NCBI RefSeq assembly: GCF_012524075.1
Contig: NZ_JAAZUI010000004.1
Location: 1-64,000, forward strand
DNA from: Lutibacter sp. B1
GTDB taxonomy: Bacteria > Bacteroidota > Bacteroidia > Flavobacteriales > Flavobacteriaceae
Length of the DNA: 64,000 nucleotides
Reading direction: 5' to 3'
Below, one piece after another: positions 45,429 to 54,559 of this stretch. The position numbers and the translations under genes were made by a program. The stretch's first letter is position 1. Each line of letters starts with the position of its first letter. The notes beneath the pieces were generated by a model, which had not been told where the DNA came from, ran no database searches, and was given only the letters and a program-made list of their open reading frames with translations.

Positions 45429-45444
45429 ATGCAATCGGTTGCAT
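45429..45444. promoter_or_regulatory. LacI/GalR-type operator-like palindrome upstream of the GH115 gene
   Basis: ATGCAA-TCGG-TTGCAT: 6-base perfect half sites around a central CG, as in operators of LacI-family repressors. It begins at the last base of a candidate -7 box (45451-45444 on the minus strand), so a bound protein would cover the transcription start of the GH115 gene. Confidence 0.55.
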
Positions 45445-45451
45445 AAAGATA
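45444..45451 (-). promoter_or_regulatory. Candidate -7 box of the GH115 gene
   Basis: Minus-strand TATCTTTA matches TAnnTTTG except for the last base. The same variant occurs before the ricT gene and the SDR gene at 60800. No -33 TTG at the right distance. Confidence 0.35.
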
Positions 45452-45471
45452 CTATTTAGTACTTTAAATTA

Positions 45472-45507
45472 AAATAAAAAAACTCAAAATTTAATTTGAG
45501 GCTTTTT
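45472..45507. terminator. Terminator of the small membrane-anchored protein gene
   Basis: CTCAAA (45483-45488) pairs with TTTGAG (45495-45500); the flanks are A-rich on the left and T-rich on the right, so it can work on either strand. It ends the minus-strand gene at 45508-45888. Confidence 0.65.
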
Positions 45508-45888
45508 TTAATCGGGATTTGAATCTAAAACAATACAATCGCATTTACTTGTTTTGGCAGGTAAAAGAACCGGTTTTTTTAAACTTCCATTTGGTTCGAG
45601 CGTTCTTTCAAACACAACATTTTTTTGTTTTAATATATTGTTGTTACTGTCGTAAGCTGTAATTCTTACAGTTACATTATTATGAGTTCTTCCAAGTAGA
45701 TTGGTTACGGTTAATTCAGTAGATGATGTAAGCAATAAATTTTCAATTTTTGAACAATCAGCTTTTAATTCAATTTTTTTTGGAGTGTTTAAAATAGATT
45801 CAAGATTATGACCGTTTTGAGTCATATAAATATAAACACCTGCAATAATTAAAAGAGTAACAACAACAAATTTTACTGGTTTTTTCAT
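45508..45888 (-). CDS. Small membrane-anchored protein of unknown function
   Basis: 126 residues. One N-terminal membrane helix (about 6-24) is followed by an exported domain. The pattern LTVTNLLGRTHNNVTVRITAYD, then NNILKQKNVVFERTLEPNGS, looks like an FxLYD-type beta-sandwich that often handles envelope or DUF-type binding. Two Cys near the end (KCDCIVLD) and one in KADCSK could form disulfides. It is the last gene after corA on the same strand, 17 bases downstream of it, and ends at a clear terminator. Confidence 0.65.
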   Translation of the reverse strand: MKKPVKFVVVTLLIIAGVYIYMTQNGHNLESILNTPKKIELKADCSKIENLLLTSSTELTVTNLLGRTHNNVTVRITAYDSNNNILKQKNVVFERTLEPNGSLKKPVLLPAKTSKCDCIVLDSNPD

Positions 45889-45905
45889 ATTTTTTTAAGT
45901 TGAAA

Positions 45906-46970
45906 TTATAACCACCGTTTGCGTTTAAAATATCGTAGCATAATAATTACAATAACAATCATAACTATCCAAGTAGCTACATAACCATATTTCCAATGCA
46001 ACTCGGGAATATTGTCAAAGTTCATTCCGTAAATGCCTGCTATAAATGTTAAGGGTATAAATATGGTCGATATTATGGTTAACAGTTGCATTACTTGATT
46101 GGTTCTGTTGCTTACGCCTGTTAAATATAGCTCCATAATACTTGCAATCATTTCTCTTTGCGTTTCAACAGTATCATTTATTTGGATGATATGTTCATAT
46201 ACATCTCTTAAATAATGAGTGGTATTATCTTGTATTAGATTATTTGTATTTTTTTGAAGGTTTGAAACAGCCTCTCTTAAAGGGTAAGTAGCTTTACGTA
46301 TTTTAAACAGCAGTTTTTTTATTTCGTGAATTTCATTTAACGATTCACTTGTTGGTGAATTTATAACTCTTTCTTCTAAATTTTCAGTTATTTCACTAAT
46401 ATGTTCAATAACAAAAAAGTAATTATCAACAACAGTATCAAGAAGTCTGTAAAGAAGATAATCAACACCTTTTTCTCTCATATTTCCTTTGTTTTCTTGA
46501 AGTCTTAAACGAAGGCCATCAAACAAATCGCCTTCTTTCTCCTGAAAAGAAAGAATCCAGCCAGCACCCATTACAAAACTGATTTGTTCTGAAATTATAG
46601 AAACTTTATCTTTTCCAATTCCAAGCATTTTTAGTGTTAAAAAAATATGATCATCATACTCTTCTAATTTTGGTCTGTGTTTTGTATTTAACACATCTTC
46701 AATTAACAAAGGATGTAAGCCAAAATTGGTTCCAATAGAAGCTATTGCTTCAGTATCGTGCAAACCATCAATATTTACCCAGCTAACACTATTTTTTGTT
46801 TTATAAGGAAAACATTCTTCTGCAGTTTTATAAATGGTTTGTGCATAATCGGTTTTGGTATAATCAATAACAGATATTTTCATTTTATCTGCCTTACGTT
46901 TTCCAACATGAATAAGACTTCCGGGAGGTAATCCGGCTTTTTTTGAGATGTGTTTGGCAGATTCGTGCAT
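45906..46970 (-). CDS. corA: CorA-type magnesium/cobalt transporter
   Basis: A 354-residue inner-membrane divalent cation channel. A large N-terminal cytoplasmic domain with a long helix precedes two C-terminal membrane helices. The loop after TM1 carries the signature GMN in GIYGMNFDNIPE, needed for Mg2+ selectivity. The C-terminus is basic (RYFKRKRWL). The helices fit a pentameric CorA fold. It is followed by a small membrane-anchored protein gene. Confidence 0.95.
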   Translation of the reverse strand: MHESAKHISKKAGLPPGSLIHVGKRKADKMKISVIDYTKTDYAQTIYKTAEECFPYKTKNSVSWVNIDGLHDTEAIASIGTNFGLHPLLIEDVLNTKHRPKLEEYDDHIFLTLKMLGIGKDKVSIISEQISFVMGAGWILSFQEKEGDLFDGLRLRLQENKGNMREKGVDYLLYRLLDTVVDNYFFVIEHISEITENLEERVINSPTSESLNEIHEIKKLLFKIRKATYPLREAVSNLQKNTNNLIQDNTTHYLRDVYEHIIQINDTVETQREMIASIMELYLTGVSNRTNQVMQLLTIISTIFIPLTFIAGIYGMNFDNIPELHWKYGYVATWIVMIVIVIIMLRYFKRKRWL

Positions 46971-47102
46971 TAAATTAACTGTATTTATTAAAGTTGTTTT
47001 ATATTAAATAATTTTATTTCTTAAAAGTAAAAATACAAAATATTTAAATAGATTAAATTTTACTATAAAGCAATAGTTTTTAAAAGAAGTTTAAGGTAAA
47101 AG

Positions 47103-47780
47103 CTATTTTTCAACCTGTTCAATTACCGTATTGATATTTAATTTTTGGTTGGGTAAAAACCCTTTAACCATTAAAAAAATACCGAAAATGATTAATAAAA
47201 CACCCATTGTGCGTTTAATTTTATAGGTAACTGAGGGTGTAAGTTTCTTTTTTAACTGTTTTGCTAAAACTATTTTACAAATATCAGTTACTAGATAGCT
47301 TATTAAAACAATTCCGAAATAGTTAAATATTTTTGTTGAATCCATTTCTAAAGTTGGTCCAATAACAACTATCATTCCTAACCAAAAAGCCAAAACTCCA
47401 ATATTGATGAAATTAAGTAAAAATCCTTTTATTAGAAGTTTCAAATAGTTTGTTTTTTCAGGTAGTACAACTGTTTCATCTTGTATAGCTCTTTTTTGAC
47501 TTTTATCAGCAAAAGTAATAATACCATAAACCAATAAAATTAAACCTCCTATTAAAAATAATTTCGGGTTGTCTTTAATTTCTTCCAGTAAACTTCTACT
47601 GCCATAATATGCTATTAAAATAAAAGTAATATCACCTAAAACAACCCCAATATCAAAGGTAAAAGCAGCTCTAAACCCTTTTATTATACTAGTTTGTATG
47701 AGCATAAAAAAAACAGGACCTATCATAAAGGCTAAAAAGAACCCAATTAGTACTGCATCTTTTATTTCGGTAAAATTCAT
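47103..47780 (-). CDS. LysE/RhtB-family amino acid exporter
   Basis: 225 residues with about six hydrophobic segments. The N-terminus GFFLAFMIGPVFFMLIQTSI matches the LysE/RhtB family (G-x-x-P-G-P-type loop here IGPVFFML), and the middle has GDITFILIAYYG. Probably exports amino acids or related small molecules; the substrate cannot be told. It lies downstream of the PaaE-like reductase gene on the same strand, 37 bases apart. Confidence 0.85.
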   Translation of the reverse strand: MNFTEIKDAVLIGFFLAFMIGPVFFMLIQTSIIKGFRAAFTFDIGVVLGDITFILIAYYGSRSLLEEIKDNPKLFLIGGLILLVYGIITFADKSQKRAIQDETVVLPEKTNYLKLLIKGFLLNFINIGVLAFWLGMIVVIGPTLEMDSTKIFNYFGIVLISYLVTDICKIVLAKQLKKKLTPSVTYKIKRTMGVLLIIFGIFLMVKGFLPNQKLNINTVIEQVEK

Positions 47781-47817
47781 AAGCGTTTAATAATAAAGAG
47801 TGAAATTACTATAATTA

Positions 47818-48873
47818 TTAAACATTATCATAGTCAACCGTTATTTTTTGTGTTGTTGGATGTGCTTGGCAGGTTAAGATAAAACCATCGTTGATCTCAG
47901 CTTCGCTTAAAATTGAGTTTTTAACCATTTTTGCTTTGCCATCCGTAATTTTTGCTAAACAACTGCTGCAAATACCGCCCTGACAAGAGTATGGAGCATC
48001 GAGCCCTTGTTTTAAAGCAGCTGTTAAAATGGTAGATTTTGAATCCATTGTAAAAGTTTCTTCTTCGTCATCAACAATTACAGTTATTTCACAAGTTCCT
48101 TCAAATAGTTGAGTGTTTTCTTCTTCGGAAGTAATTGGAGTTGAAAACAATTCAAAATAAATAGCGTTTTCGTTAACACCATAGTTAGATAAAGTTTCTT
48201 TTGCGGTATGTACCATTTCTTCCGGACCACAAATAAACGCTTTATCAAAAGTTAAGTTTTTGAATTTATTTTTTAGTAAATAGTTAATATTTCCTTTATC
48301 AATTCTTCCAAATAAAGCATCTTCATTTTGCTCTCGGCTATATAGATATTGGACAAAAAAAGTAGTTGGATGTAGTTTTTTTAATGTCTCAATTTCATTT
48401 TTAAAAATAGTATCCTCTTTACGTCTGTTGCCATAAATTAGAGAAAATGTACTATTAGGCTCTTCACTTAATACAGCTTTTATCATAGCCATTATTGGAG
48501 TAATACCGCTTCCGGCAGCAATTGCCAAATAATTTTTAGCATTATTAGTAGATGTTTCTAACACAAATTTTCCTTCCGGTTTTGAAACTTCTAAACTATC
48601 CCCTTCTTTTAAAATGGTAGTAGCAAAAACTGAAAAAGTTCCATTATCTACAGCTTTAACGGCTATACGAAAATCGTTACTGTTTGGTGACGAGCAAATT
48701 GAGTATGCTCTTCTTAATTCTTCGCCTGAAATTACTTTTTTAATAGTAATATACTGTCCGGGAGTAAAATTAAATTCGTTTTCAAGTTCATTTGGAATAT
48801 CAAAACGTATAGAAACTGCATTACGAGTTTCTTTAATAATTTCTTTTATAGCGAGTTTATGAAATTTAGACAT
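47818..48873 (-). CDS. PaaE-like FAD/2Fe-2S oxidoreductase (ferredoxin--NADP reductase type)
   Basis: A 351-residue electron-transfer protein. The FAD domain has RRAYSICSSP (FAD motif RxYS) and the NAD(P) domain has AAGSGITPIMAM and a C-terminal FICGPEEMV. The plant-type [2Fe-2S] domain has C297-x4-C302-x2-C305-x29-C335. This is the architecture of PaaE, the reductase of phenylacetyl-CoA epoxidase, and of related oxygenase reductases. No paaABCD genes are here, so it may supply another oxygenase, such as a fatty acid desaturase. Flavobacteria often carry it as a lone gene. Confidence 0.88.
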   Translation of the reverse strand: MSKFHKLAIKEIIKETRNAVSIRFDIPNELENEFNFTPGQYITIKKVISGEELRRAYSICSSPNSNDFRIAVKAVDNGTFSVFATTILKEGDSLEVSKPEGKFVLETSTNNAKNYLAIAAGSGITPIMAMIKAVLSEEPNSTFSLIYGNRRKEDTIFKNEIETLKKLHPTTFFVQYLYSREQNEDALFGRIDKGNINYLLKNKFKNLTFDKAFICGPEEMVHTAKETLSNYGVNENAIYFELFSTPITSEEENTQLFEGTCEITVIVDDEEETFTMDSKSTILTAALKQGLDAPYSCQGGICSSCLAKITDGKAKMVKNSILSEAEINDGFILTCQAHPTTQKITVDYDNV

Positions 48874-48994
48874 TGTTAAATAATAATTTATAATTACAAA
48901 AGTAATTAAACTTTAGAGAACATTTTAAATACATTATATTTACCTGTAACAAATGAAAAAGATTTTATACTTATATTAAAACAACAAATCCAAA

Positions 48995-50473
48995 ATGATC
49001 AAACAATTTTTAAATCAGGAATGGAAACAGTTCTTTCGTTCATCATATTGGCAAAAAAGTGTAGCATTAAACATTTTAATGGGATTTTTAGCACTATATT
49101 TTATTGTGGTGTTTTTAGCTTTAGGTATTAGTTTATACCCAATACTTAAAAAACAATTCCCAGAATCTGATCCGTTGATTATTGTGAATGGGTTTATATT
49201 TTATTGGTTTTTAGCCGATTTACTAATACGATTTTTTTTACAAAAATTACCTGTAATGAATGTAAAACCATTACTTGTTTTACCTGTAAGCCGAAGTAAA
49301 ATAACACATTACGTTTTAAACAAATCGGTAGTTTCTTTTTTTAATTTTTTACCACTTTTTGCAACTATTCCATTTGGATTATTTTTAATAAATGAAGACT
49401 ATAATACAACATCAGTAATTATATGGATAGTTTTACTCACAATTTTTACTCTTATTATTAATTTTTTAAATTTTATTATTGAAAGTAAATCGTCTGAAAC
49501 AGAATTGTCGTTTTTACCAATTTTAGTGATAGCTTCAGCATTATTCGCCTTAAATTATTTTGAAATAGTTTCCTTTTCATCCATACTTTCAAAAGCAATT
49601 AACAGTATAACTCAAAACCCGGTATTATTAATAATTCCTGTAGCAATTTTAATAGGACTTTATTATTTGAACTATTCAATTATAAAGAAAAAATTATATA
49701 TAGACGCTTCATTAAAAAAGAAAACGCAAGTTGCCACAACAACTGATATGGCTTGGACTCGCAAATTTGGAGATATAGCACCTTTTTTACAGTTAGATTT
49801 AAAATTATTGTGGAGAAATAAACGACCTCGTTCTTCTATTTTTATGATTATTATTGGTTTGTTGTACGGATTGTTTTTTTACCCGAATCCTACATATAAA
49901 GATATGGTGCCTATGTTTGTTTTTGTTGGTGTTTTTATTACAGGAATTTTTATGATAAACTTTGGGCAATTTATACCGGCTTGGGATAGTGGTTATTATA
50001 AATTATTAATGAGTCAGAACATCAAATATAAAGAGTATTTAAAATCAAAATATTCATTAATGATAATTAGTGCTGTAGCATTGTTTGTGTTAAGTATTCC
50101 TTATGTGTATTTTGGTTGGAAAATATTACTCATTCATTTTGCGGCTATGGTTTATAATATTGGCGTAAATTCGTATGTTTTGTTATATGGAGGCTCTTTT
50201 AACCGAAAACAAATTGATTTAACACAAAAAGCGGCATTCAATTATCAAGGAACAGGAGCCGTACAATGGCTTATAGGTTTTCCTTTGTTATTAGCACCAA
50301 TTCTTATTTTTTATCTTCCTTATAAATTTATAAGTTTTGAAGCTGGTATAGCTACCTTAATTATTTTAGGAACTATTGGAATTATTTTTCATCAAAAATT
50401 AATGAAATTTATTTCACAACAGTACCTAGCATCAAAATATAAAATGATAAGTGCATTTGAACAAAATACTTAA
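48995..50473 (+). CDS. DUF5687 family membrane protein, ABC exporter permease-like
   Basis: A 492-residue polytopic inner-membrane protein with about ten to twelve hydrophobic segments (for example 24-50, 60-80 and 105-135). It matches the Bacteroidota DUF5687 family. It starts MIKQFLNQEWKQFFRSSYWQK. It is followed 17 bases later by an ABC ATPase, so it is most likely the permease of a simple exporter, like ABC-2-type permeases. The transported substrate is unknown. Confidence 0.82.
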   Translation: MIKQFLNQEWKQFFRSSYWQKSVALNILMGFLALYFIVVFLALGISLYPILKKQFPESDPLIIVNGFIFYWFLADLLIRFFLQKLPVMNVKPLLVLPVSRSKITHYVLNKSVVSFFNFLPLFATIPFGLFLINEDYNTTSVIIWIVLLTIFTLIINFLNFIIESKSSETELSFLPILVIASALFALNYFEIVSFSSILSKAINSITQNPVLLIIPVAILIGLYYLNYSIIKKKLYIDASLKKKTQVATTTDMAWTRKFGDIAPFLQLDLKLLWRNKRPRSSIFMIIIGLLYGLFFYPNPTYKDMVPMFVFVGVFITGIFMINFGQFIPAWDSGYYKLLMSQNIKYKEYLKSKYSLMIISAVALFVLSIPYVYFGWKILLIHFAAMVYNIGVNSYVLLYGGSFNRKQIDLTQKAAFNYQGTGAVQWLIGFPLLLAPILIFYLPYKFISFEAGIATLIILGTIGIIFHQKLMKFISQQYLASKYKMISAFEQNT

Positions 50474-50490
50474 TATAAAAATAATTTGTA

Positions 50491-51186
50491 ATGATAAAAT
50501 CAACTGAACTTTCAAAAAAATACGGCTCAAACTGTGTATTAAATATAGAAACATTAGAAATACCAAAAGGGCAAACTTTTGGTTTGGTAGGTAATAACGG
50601 AGCCGGAAAAACAACCTTTTTTAATTTAATGCTCGATTTAATTAAGCCAACAACCGGTTATATTATTAACAACGAAATTCAAGTAAATAAAAGTGAAGAT
50701 TGGAAGCCTTTTACAGCTGCTTTTATTGACGAAAGTTTTTTAATAGGTTATTTAACACCCGAAGAATATTTTTATTTTGTTGGAGAACTACGAGGAATGA
50801 ATAAAGCTGATATTGATACTTTTTTAGATCAATTTCAAGAAATTTTTAATGATGAAATTTTAGGGAAGAAAAAGTACTTAAGAGATTTATCTAAAGGAAA
50901 TCAAAAAAAAGCTGGAATTGTAGCTGCATTAATTGGAAATCCTGAAGTAATTGTTTTAGACGAACCTTTTGCAAATTTAGATCCAACAACACAAATAAGG
51001 CTTAAAAAGTTATTAAAAGAAATAGTTCAAAACAGTAATGTTACGGTATTAATTTCAAGTCACGATTTAGGTCACGTAACAGAAGTTTGTGAAAGAATTG
51101 TTGTGTTAGACAAAGGAAATATAATTAAAGATATTAAAACGTCTGAAGAAACCTTAAAAGAGTTAGAAGCGTATTTTTCTGTGTAA
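50491..51186 (+). CDS. ABC transporter ATP-binding protein
   Basis: A 231-residue nucleotide-binding subunit. Walker A GNNGAGKTT is at 34-42, the signature LSKGNQKKAG is near 133-142, Walker B is VIVLDEP and the switch His is in LISSHDLGH. The Q-loop region is FIDES. Paired with the DUF5687 permease 17 bases upstream to form an exporter of unknown substrate. It resembles the ATPase of ABC-2-type systems. Confidence 0.93.
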   Translation: MIKSTELSKKYGSNCVLNIETLEIPKGQTFGLVGNNGAGKTTFFNLMLDLIKPTTGYIINNEIQVNKSEDWKPFTAAFIDESFLIGYLTPEEYFYFVGELRGMNKADIDTFLDQFQEIFNDEILGKKKYLRDLSKGNQKKAGIVAALIGNPEVIVLDEPFANLDPTTQIRLKKLLKEIVQNSNVTVLISSHDLGHVTEVCERIVVLDKGNIIKDIKTSEETLKELEAYFSV

Positions 51187-51203
51187 CACAATTAAATACA
51201 CAT

Positions 51204-51211
51204 AATTTTGT
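51204..51211 (+). promoter_or_regulatory. Candidate -7 box upstream of sprE
   Basis: TAATTTTG fits TAnnTTTG, 68 bases before the TTG start of the TPR gene. No TTG is seen at the usual -33 spacing. Confidence 0.4.
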
Positions 51212-51279
51212 ATTTTTACATCCCATCAACAATAAATAATAATATTGAGAAGTTAAAGGGTAAGTAAAAACAATTTCTT

Positions 51280-53445
51280 TTGAAAAATACGTTTAAAATA
51301 TTTGTAAGTTTTTTAATAATTCTTCTTACAATTGGGTGCTCAACCAAAAAAGATGCTTTTATAAATAGAAGTTATCATTCTATAACTACAAAATACAACG
51401 TACTTCATAACGGTAATGAAGCTTTTCGTGTAGGCTTAGAGCAGCTTAATGAAAATTACGAAGATGATTTTTGGAATATTTTACCCATAGAACCTTTAAA
51501 AGTAGATGAATTAGCAATTCCGGGAATTGCTTCCGATACCGATAGCTCTCCAAAAGAATTTGAAAAGGCAGAAGAAAAAGCGGTAAAAGCCGTTCAAAAG
51601 CATTCTATGTTAATTGCCCGAAAAGAAAAAAATAACCAAATAGATGATGCATATCTGCTTTTAGGAAAATCAAGATACTATTCTAAAAGATTTGTTCCTG
51701 CTTTAGAAGCGTTTAATTATGTGATTATAAATTACCCTAATGCCGATTTAATTAATGAAACAAGAATTTGGCAATCAAAAACACATATACGCTTGCAAAA
51801 TGAAGATCAGGCAATTGAGAACCTAAAATTACTGCTTAAAAATAAAAATCTAAGCGAAAAAATTAAGGAAGATGCCCATACAGCTATTGCTATGGCTTAT
51901 ACAGAAAAAGATAGCATTCGTCAAGTAATTGATCATTTAAACAAAGCAGTAATAACCGATAATAATAAAGAGCAAACAGCAAGAAACCTCTATATTTTAG
52001 GGCAGCTTTATCAACAAAATAAGTTAATAGATTCATCTAACATTGCTTATCAAAAAGTTATTGATTTAAAAAGAGTTCCGTATAAATATAAAATTCATGC
52101 TCAAATAGAAAAAGCAAAAAATGTTTCTACTAAAGAAGAAGCTGTTGCTACAATTGAAACACTTAAAAGCCTGATTAAAGATAGAGATAACAGACCCTAT
52201 TTAGGAGAGCTGTATTATCAGTTGGCAATGATTGAAAAAGAAAGTAATTTAGAAAATGCAATTACTGATTTTAAAAAATCATTACAATCAGAATCCATAC
52301 AAAATTTCCAAAAAGAATTATCTTTTGAAGAAATTGGAAACATATATTTTGATAAAGCCGATTTTATAACAGCAGGCGCATATTACGATAGCATTTTACA
52401 AATTACCGATGATGAAAATTCTAAAAGAGTTCGTCGTTTAAAAAGAAGAAGAAATAATTTAGATGAAGTAATTTTTTACGAGAATATTGCTAAAGTAAAC
52501 GATAGTATTTTGAATATAGTCTCAATGAGTAAAGACGAGCAATCAGCATTTTTTACATCATATATTGAAAAACTGAAAGAAAAAGAAGCACAACAGCAAA
52601 AGAAAATAACTACCGGAAGCGGATTTTTAAGTTCAAAAAATAATAATTCTAATTCTGGCAAATGGTATTTTTACAATATACAAACTGTTGGTTTTGGCGA
52701 ACAGGAATTTAAACGTATTTGGGGTAACAGACCTTTAGAAGATAATTGGCGTTTAAGTGAAAAAACTCAATTAAATTTTGGAGGTAAAAATGTAATTACA
52801 CAAAATAATACTGAAACGGATACTTCAAAAAACCTAGACTTATCGTATTATTTAGATAAAATACCTACCAATCAATTTAAGATTGACAGTATTAAAAACG
52901 ATCGAAATAATGCTTATTATAAATTGGGAATAATTTATAAAGAACAGTTTAAGGAAGTAGATTTAGCTGCGGATAAATTAGAAAAATTGTTGGTGTTTAA
53001 TCCTAACAAAGATATTGAACTTCCGGCAAAATATCATCTGTTTAAAATTTATGAAAGCAAAAATAGTGAAAAAGCAAATTCATTAAAAAATGATATAATT
53101 ACCAATTATACTAATTCAAAATATGCTAAAATCATTTCAAACCCAAATCAATTATTAGATGAAGGCGATAAAAATTCACCCGAAAGTGAATACGAATCTG
53201 TTTATTACGAATATAAAGATGAAAAATTTGAAAGCGTAATTACTAAATCTACTCAGGCAATAAGTAAATATGAAGGTCAATCAATAGTGCCAAAATTTGA
53301 ATTATTAAAAGCATATGCTATTGGTAAAAAAGATGGAGTAGCATCTTTTAAAGAAGCTTTAGAGTTTGTTGCTGTAAACTATCCAAATACTGAAGAAGGA
53401 AAAAAAGCGCAAGAAGTAATAGAAACCATAAAAGCAAAAATATAA
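51280..53445 (+). CDS. sprE: TPR-repeat lipoprotein, SprE/PorW-like (gliding/type IX secretion)
   Basis: A 721-residue lipoprotein starting with TTG; no nearby ATG would keep the signal peptide. The lipobox ends LLTIGC (C20). The body is made of many TPR-like helical repeats, for example AYLLGKSRYYSKRFVPALEAFNYVI and a C-terminal AISKYEGQSIVPKFELLKAYAIG. The N-terminal INRSYHSITTKYNVLHNGNEAF matches SprE of Flavobacterium johnsoniae and PorW of Porphyromonas, which are needed for type IX secretion and gliding. It lies upstream of the bactofilin and ATP synthase genes on the same strand. The symbol is by similarity. Confidence 0.78.
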   Translation: MKNTFKIFVSFLIILLTIGCSTKKDAFINRSYHSITTKYNVLHNGNEAFRVGLEQLNENYEDDFWNILPIEPLKVDELAIPGIASDTDSSPKEFEKAEEKAVKAVQKHSMLIARKEKNNQIDDAYLLLGKSRYYSKRFVPALEAFNYVIINYPNADLINETRIWQSKTHIRLQNEDQAIENLKLLLKNKNLSEKIKEDAHTAIAMAYTEKDSIRQVIDHLNKAVITDNNKEQTARNLYILGQLYQQNKLIDSSNIAYQKVIDLKRVPYKYKIHAQIEKAKNVSTKEEAVATIETLKSLIKDRDNRPYLGELYYQLAMIEKESNLENAITDFKKSLQSESIQNFQKELSFEEIGNIYFDKADFITAGAYYDSILQITDDENSKRVRRLKRRRNNLDEVIFYENIAKVNDSILNIVSMSKDEQSAFFTSYIEKLKEKEAQQQKKITTGSGFLSSKNNNSNSGKWYFYNIQTVGFGEQEFKRIWGNRPLEDNWRLSEKTQLNFGGKNVITQNNTETDTSKNLDLSYYLDKIPTNQFKIDSIKNDRNNAYYKLGIIYKEQFKEVDLAADKLEKLLVFNPNKDIELPAKYHLFKIYESKNSEKANSLKNDIITNYTNSKYAKIISNPNQLLDEGDKNSPESEYESVYYEYKDEKFESVITKSTQAISKYEGQSIVPKFELLKAYAIGKKDGVASFKEALEFVAVNYPNTEEGKKAQEVIETIKAKI

Positions 53446-53467
53446 CAAACCCTAAAAGTAAAAGATC

Positions 53468-53866
53468 ATGTTTACAGAAAAAAAAGAAAAACAGTCGCAA
53501 GTTTTGGAACGTAATGTTATAGGAAAAAACACATCAATAGTAGGAGATATTATCTCTGAAGGAGATTTTAGAATTGATGGTAAAGTTGCAGGAACTATAA
53601 AAACAATAGGACGTGTTATTGTTGGTAAAACAGGTAGTATTGAAGGTAAGGTTGAATGTGATAATGCAGATATTGAAGGTGAGTTTTCAGGAGAATTACT
53701 TGTTAAAAATATACTTACTTTGAAAGCTACTGCAAAAATATCAGGGGATGTTGTAATTTCTAAATTATCAGTAGAACCGGGAGCGCAGTTTAATGCAACA
53801 TGCTCAATGAAAGGAGCAATTAAGGAATTAAAAAATGGACAAGCCAAAAAAGAAAAAACAGCTTAA
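53468..53866 (+). CDS. Bactofilin (polymer-forming cytoskeletal protein)
   Basis: 132 residues of a DUF583/bactofilin beta-helix with short repeats: IVGDIISEGDFRIDGKVAGTI, IVGKTGSIEGKVEC, ADIEGEFSGELL, ILTLKATAKISGDV. Self-assembles into filaments and may anchor envelope or wall enzymes. It starts 22 bases after sprE. Its last 32 bases overlap the next gene (atpZ-type), which starts at 53835, so translation is coupled. Confidence 0.92.
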   Translation: MFTEKKEKQSQVLERNVIGKNTSIVGDIISEGDFRIDGKVAGTIKTIGRVIVGKTGSIEGKVECDNADIEGEFSGELLVKNILTLKATAKISGDVVISKLSVEPGAQFNATCSMKGAIKELKNGQAKKEKTA

Positions 53867-54065
53867 TAAATATATACAATTAACAGGTTTAGCATTTCAA
53901 ATGGGAGCTACCATATATTTGGGGGCTTACTTTGGTAAATGGCTTGATGCTCATTTTCAAACTTCAAAAAAAACATTCACTATTATACTTACATTGTTAG
54001 CGTTATTAATTTCAATTTGGAGTGTTGTTTCACAGCTAAAAAAAATAAACGACAAATATGAGTAA
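53835..54065 (+). CDS. AtpZ/AtpI-family ATP synthase accessory protein
   Basis: A 76-residue membrane protein with two predicted membrane helices (about 16-34 and 46-64). The GLAFQMGATIYLGAYFGKWLD segment matches AtpZ/AtpI proteins, which sit at the front of ATP synthase operons and help assemble or magnesium-load the complex. It overlaps the bactofilin gene by 32 bases and the next gene by 8. The role here is inferred from family and position. Confidence 0.85.
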   Translation: MDKPKKKKQLNKYIQLTGLAFQMGATIYLGAYFGKWLDAHFQTSKKTFTIILTLLALLISIWSVVSQLKKINDKYE

Positions 54066-54444
54066 AACAATTATTGGTTTCTGTTTAAAATTACTAGTAG
54101 TAATGAGTGTTGTTTTTAGTATGCATAGCTTAATTTTATATTTTTTAAAGCTTCCATTATTTGCAAATCTAATAATACCTTCTTATTTAATAAACAGTAT
54201 TTTAGTTACTGTAATTTTTATAATCTTGTTTAAACTAAGAGAAAAGTATAATCATCTTTTGGGATTTATTTTTATGGGGAGCAGTTTTTTAAAATTTGCA
54301 GTATTTTTTATTTTTTTCTATCCTATTTTTAAAGAAGATGGTCATATAAGTACGTTGGAAGCAACGTCATTTTTAGTACCATATCTTGTAAGTTTGATTA
54401 TTGAAACTTTTTTTCTGGTAAAAGTGTTGAATAATAAGATTTAA
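54058..54444 (+). CDS. Small four-helix membrane protein (DUF6168-like) before atpB
   Basis: 128 residues, about four hydrophobic helices (for example 9-29, 35-60, 70-90 and 105-125). No catalytic motif. It occupies the position where an AtpI-like protein often lies, but the sequence does not match AtpI. I would call it a DUF6168-type protein of unknown function, probably linked to assembly of the ATP synthase membrane sector. Overlaps the upstream gene by 8 bases. Confidence 0.65.
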   Translation: MSKTIIGFCLKLLVVMSVVFSMHSLILYFLKLPLFANLIIPSYLINSILVTVIFIILFKLREKYNHLLGFIFMGSSFLKFAVFFIFFYPIFKEDGHISTLEATSFLVPYLVSLIIETFFLVKVLNNKI

Positions 54445-54494
54445 TAGTTAAAATTTTTAAGGTATAAAAGCCGAATTGAAAATGGAAATATTTT

Positions 54495-54523
54495 TTGGTT
54501 TCTAATATAAAACCGTACATTTG
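54495..54523 (+). promoter_or_regulatory. Internal promoter before atpB
   Basis: TTG (54495-54497), 18 bases, TACATTTG (54516-54523), 36 bases before the ATG. It suggests the ATP synthase genes have their own transcript beyond any read-through from sprE. Confidence 0.65.
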
Positions 54524-54559
54524 CATTACGTTTTTATAAAATACTATTAATAAAGTAAT

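Noticed and set aside
54058-54444. AtpI
   Set aside because: Position fits, but the sequence lacks AtpI-type motifs; it is a different four-helix membrane protein.
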